From positions 1 to 6,122 of the forward strand of contig JAGXHP010000123.1 of NCBI GenBank assembly GCA_024636135.1: 6,122 bases of DNA. The letters run 5' to 3'. The notes beneath the pieces were generated by a model. It was not told where the DNA came from and made no database searches. It was given only the letters and a program-made list of their open reading frames with translations. This DNA comes from Chloroflexota bacterium. Its GTDB lineage: Bacteria > Chloroflexota > Limnocylindria > QHBO01. Shown one piece after another: positions 5,390-6,122 of this stretch (positions within the stretch are counted from its first letter, which is position 1; every line of letters starts with the position of its first letter). Both the position numbers and the translations under genes were made by a program.

Positions 5390-6122
5390 GTGTCCCGACC
5401 ATTCCGCTTCCTCGCCGAGGCGCGCGATATCGCCTCCGCCCCGGAGCTGACCGAGACGATTCGGAAGGCAGAGGCCACCGGGATCGACACGCTCGTGATC
5501 CCCGATCACCTGATCGAGCAGATGGCGCCGATTCCGGTCATGGCCGCCATCGCGGCGCTCTCGGATCGGCTCCGGATCAGCGCATTCGTCCACAACAACG
5601 ACCCCCGCCATCCGGCCGTGCTGGCCCAGGACCTGGCGAGCCTCGACGTGCTGAGTGGTGGGCGGCTGGATGTGGCGATCGGCGCCGGCTGGAACCAGCC
5701 CGAGTACCACGCCATCGGGCTGCCCTTCGATCGCCCGCCGGTCCGCCAGGCGCGACTGCGGGAGGCGATCGCGGTGCTCAAGGGCTGCTTCGCCGATGGT
5801 CCCTTCACCTTCCACGGCGACCACTATCGGATCACCGACCACGACGCCTATCCGAATGCGGTACGCAAGACGCACAGCCACGCCTATGCCACCTTCCAGA
5901 GCATCAACGCTGGCCACCTGGGCACCGTGTCCGAGGGCGAGCTGGTGCTCGCGCGGCGCCGTCAGCCCACCCACCTCTCCGCATTCCCGCACCGCGTCCC
6001 AAGCGTCGCCTTCATCACAGCGCTCCTCGGTGCGAATGTCCCTCACATTCCGGTTGAAGCCGAGGGCCTGATCGTCGAGGCAATGGGCGGGGGTAACACG
6101 CAGGCCGAGCTGCTGGAGGCAG
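5390..6122 (+). CDS. Chimeric ORF: N-terminal half of an LLM-class F420-dependent oxidoreductase joined to C-terminal part of an L-asparaginase; right end cut
   Basis: The frame is open for 244 residues from a GTG at 5390 to the window edge. Residues 1-155 match the LLM-class flavin/F420-dependent oxidoreductase family (MSMEG_2516-like): MSRPFRF, the barrel strand DTLVIPDHL (33-41), SGGRLDVAIGAGW (89-101), EYHAIGLPFDRP (105-116) and the GPFTFHGDHYRI block (137-148). The usual continuation, a P-x-P-V-Q-x-P-H-P-P type segment followed by the second half of the TIM barrel, is absent. Instead, residues ~157-244 read as asparaginase: VRKTHSHAYATFQS (158-171), NAGHLG (173-178) and GLIVEAMGGGN (226-236), corresponding to E. 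coli AnsB blocks around VTKTNTTDVATFKS and the GNGN region. Lys160 probably matches the catalytic-pair lysine, but the N-terminal TGGT and TDT catalytic motifs are missing. Neither enzyme should therefore be active as written. GTG is the only start that gives the family N-terminus; it lacks a Shine-Dalgarno sequence. Confidence 0.75.
   Translation, partial: MSRPFRFLAEARDIASAPELTETIRKAEATGIDTLVIPDHLIEQMAPIPVMAAIAALSDRLRISAFVHNNDPRHPAVLAQDLASLDVLSGGRLDVAIGAGWNQPEYHAIGLPFDRPPVRQARLREAIAVLKGCFADGPFTFHGDHYRITDHDAYPNAVRKTHSHAYATFQSINAGHLGTVSEGELVLARRRQPTHLSAFPHRVPSVAFITALLGANVPHIPVEAEGLIVEAMGGGNTQAELLEA
5840..5866 (+). other. Junction between oxidoreductase-like and asparaginase-like coding sequence
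   Basis: The last residues that fit the LLM family are ITDHDAYPNAV (148-158), and the first that fit asparaginase are AVRKTHS (157-163), so the switch falls at about codons 151-159. The Ala-Val pair could belong to either parent, which would allow a short shared sequence at the breakpoint. No repeat, insertion-sequence end or frameshift is visible there. Confidence 0.6.

Noticed and set aside
5207..6046. Upstream extension of the minus-strand hypothetical gene to an ATG at 6046
   Set aside because: This part lies antisense to the LLM/asparaginase-like ORF, which has recognisable motifs. The extension is low in hydrophobic order and crosses the repeat-rich intergenic gap.
1..6122. CRISPR arrays, tRNA or rRNA genes, transposases, phage genes, defence systems
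   Set aside because: I saw no regularly spaced repeats, no RNA-gene signatures and no proteins of these classes.

Overview
The window is GC-rich bacterial chromosome with dense, ordinary-looking coding sequence. There are no tRNA or rRNA genes, no CRISPR array, and no transposase or phage gene that I can see. The mix suggests a high-GC, F420-using lineage: a membrane-anchored multi-GAF sensor, a YpfJ-type zinc metallopeptidase, a glycoside hydrolase family 15 protein very like the mycobacterial trehalase, and an LLM-class (luciferase-like) F420-dependent oxidoreductase. Actinomycetota or Chloroflexota fit best. This is inference from gene content and base composition; no phylogenetic marker is present.

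Layout, left to right. (1) 1-1394, minus strand: a sensor protein cut by the left edge, with about six membrane helices and then two GAF domains; its output domain lies outside the window. (2) 1395-1538: a divergent intergenic region with a GTGCAC-GG-GTGCAC palindrome. (3) 1539-2417, plus: a single-pass membrane neutral zinc metallopeptidase with the motif HEYGHH. (4) 2499-4517, plus: a GH15 enzyme, probably trehalase, 81 bases downstream of the peptidase gene and preceded by a clear GGAGGT ribosome binding site. (5) 4518-4579: a short convergent gap holding a perfect 8-bp inverted repeat. (6) 4580-5206, minus: a 208-residue protein I do not recognise. (7) 5207-5389: a second divergent intergenic region with three tandem copies of a 10-bp unit and a TTGGAC/GTCCAA inverted repeat. 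(8) 5390 to the right edge, plus: an open frame whose first ~155 residues are the N-terminal half of an LLM-class oxidoreductase and whose remainder reads as the C-terminal part of an L-asparaginase.

The last ORF is the most unusual thing here. Two unrelated enzymes are joined in frame. The oxidoreductase barrel is cut in half, and the asparaginase part lacks the N-terminal catalytic threonine motifs. That looks more like a deletion fusion or an assembly chimera than a designed bifunctional enzyme, but the frame is open across the junction and to the window edge. The other genes do not form one obvious pathway. The peptidase and GH15 genes may be co-transcribed; the other genes are separated by divergent or convergent boundaries.
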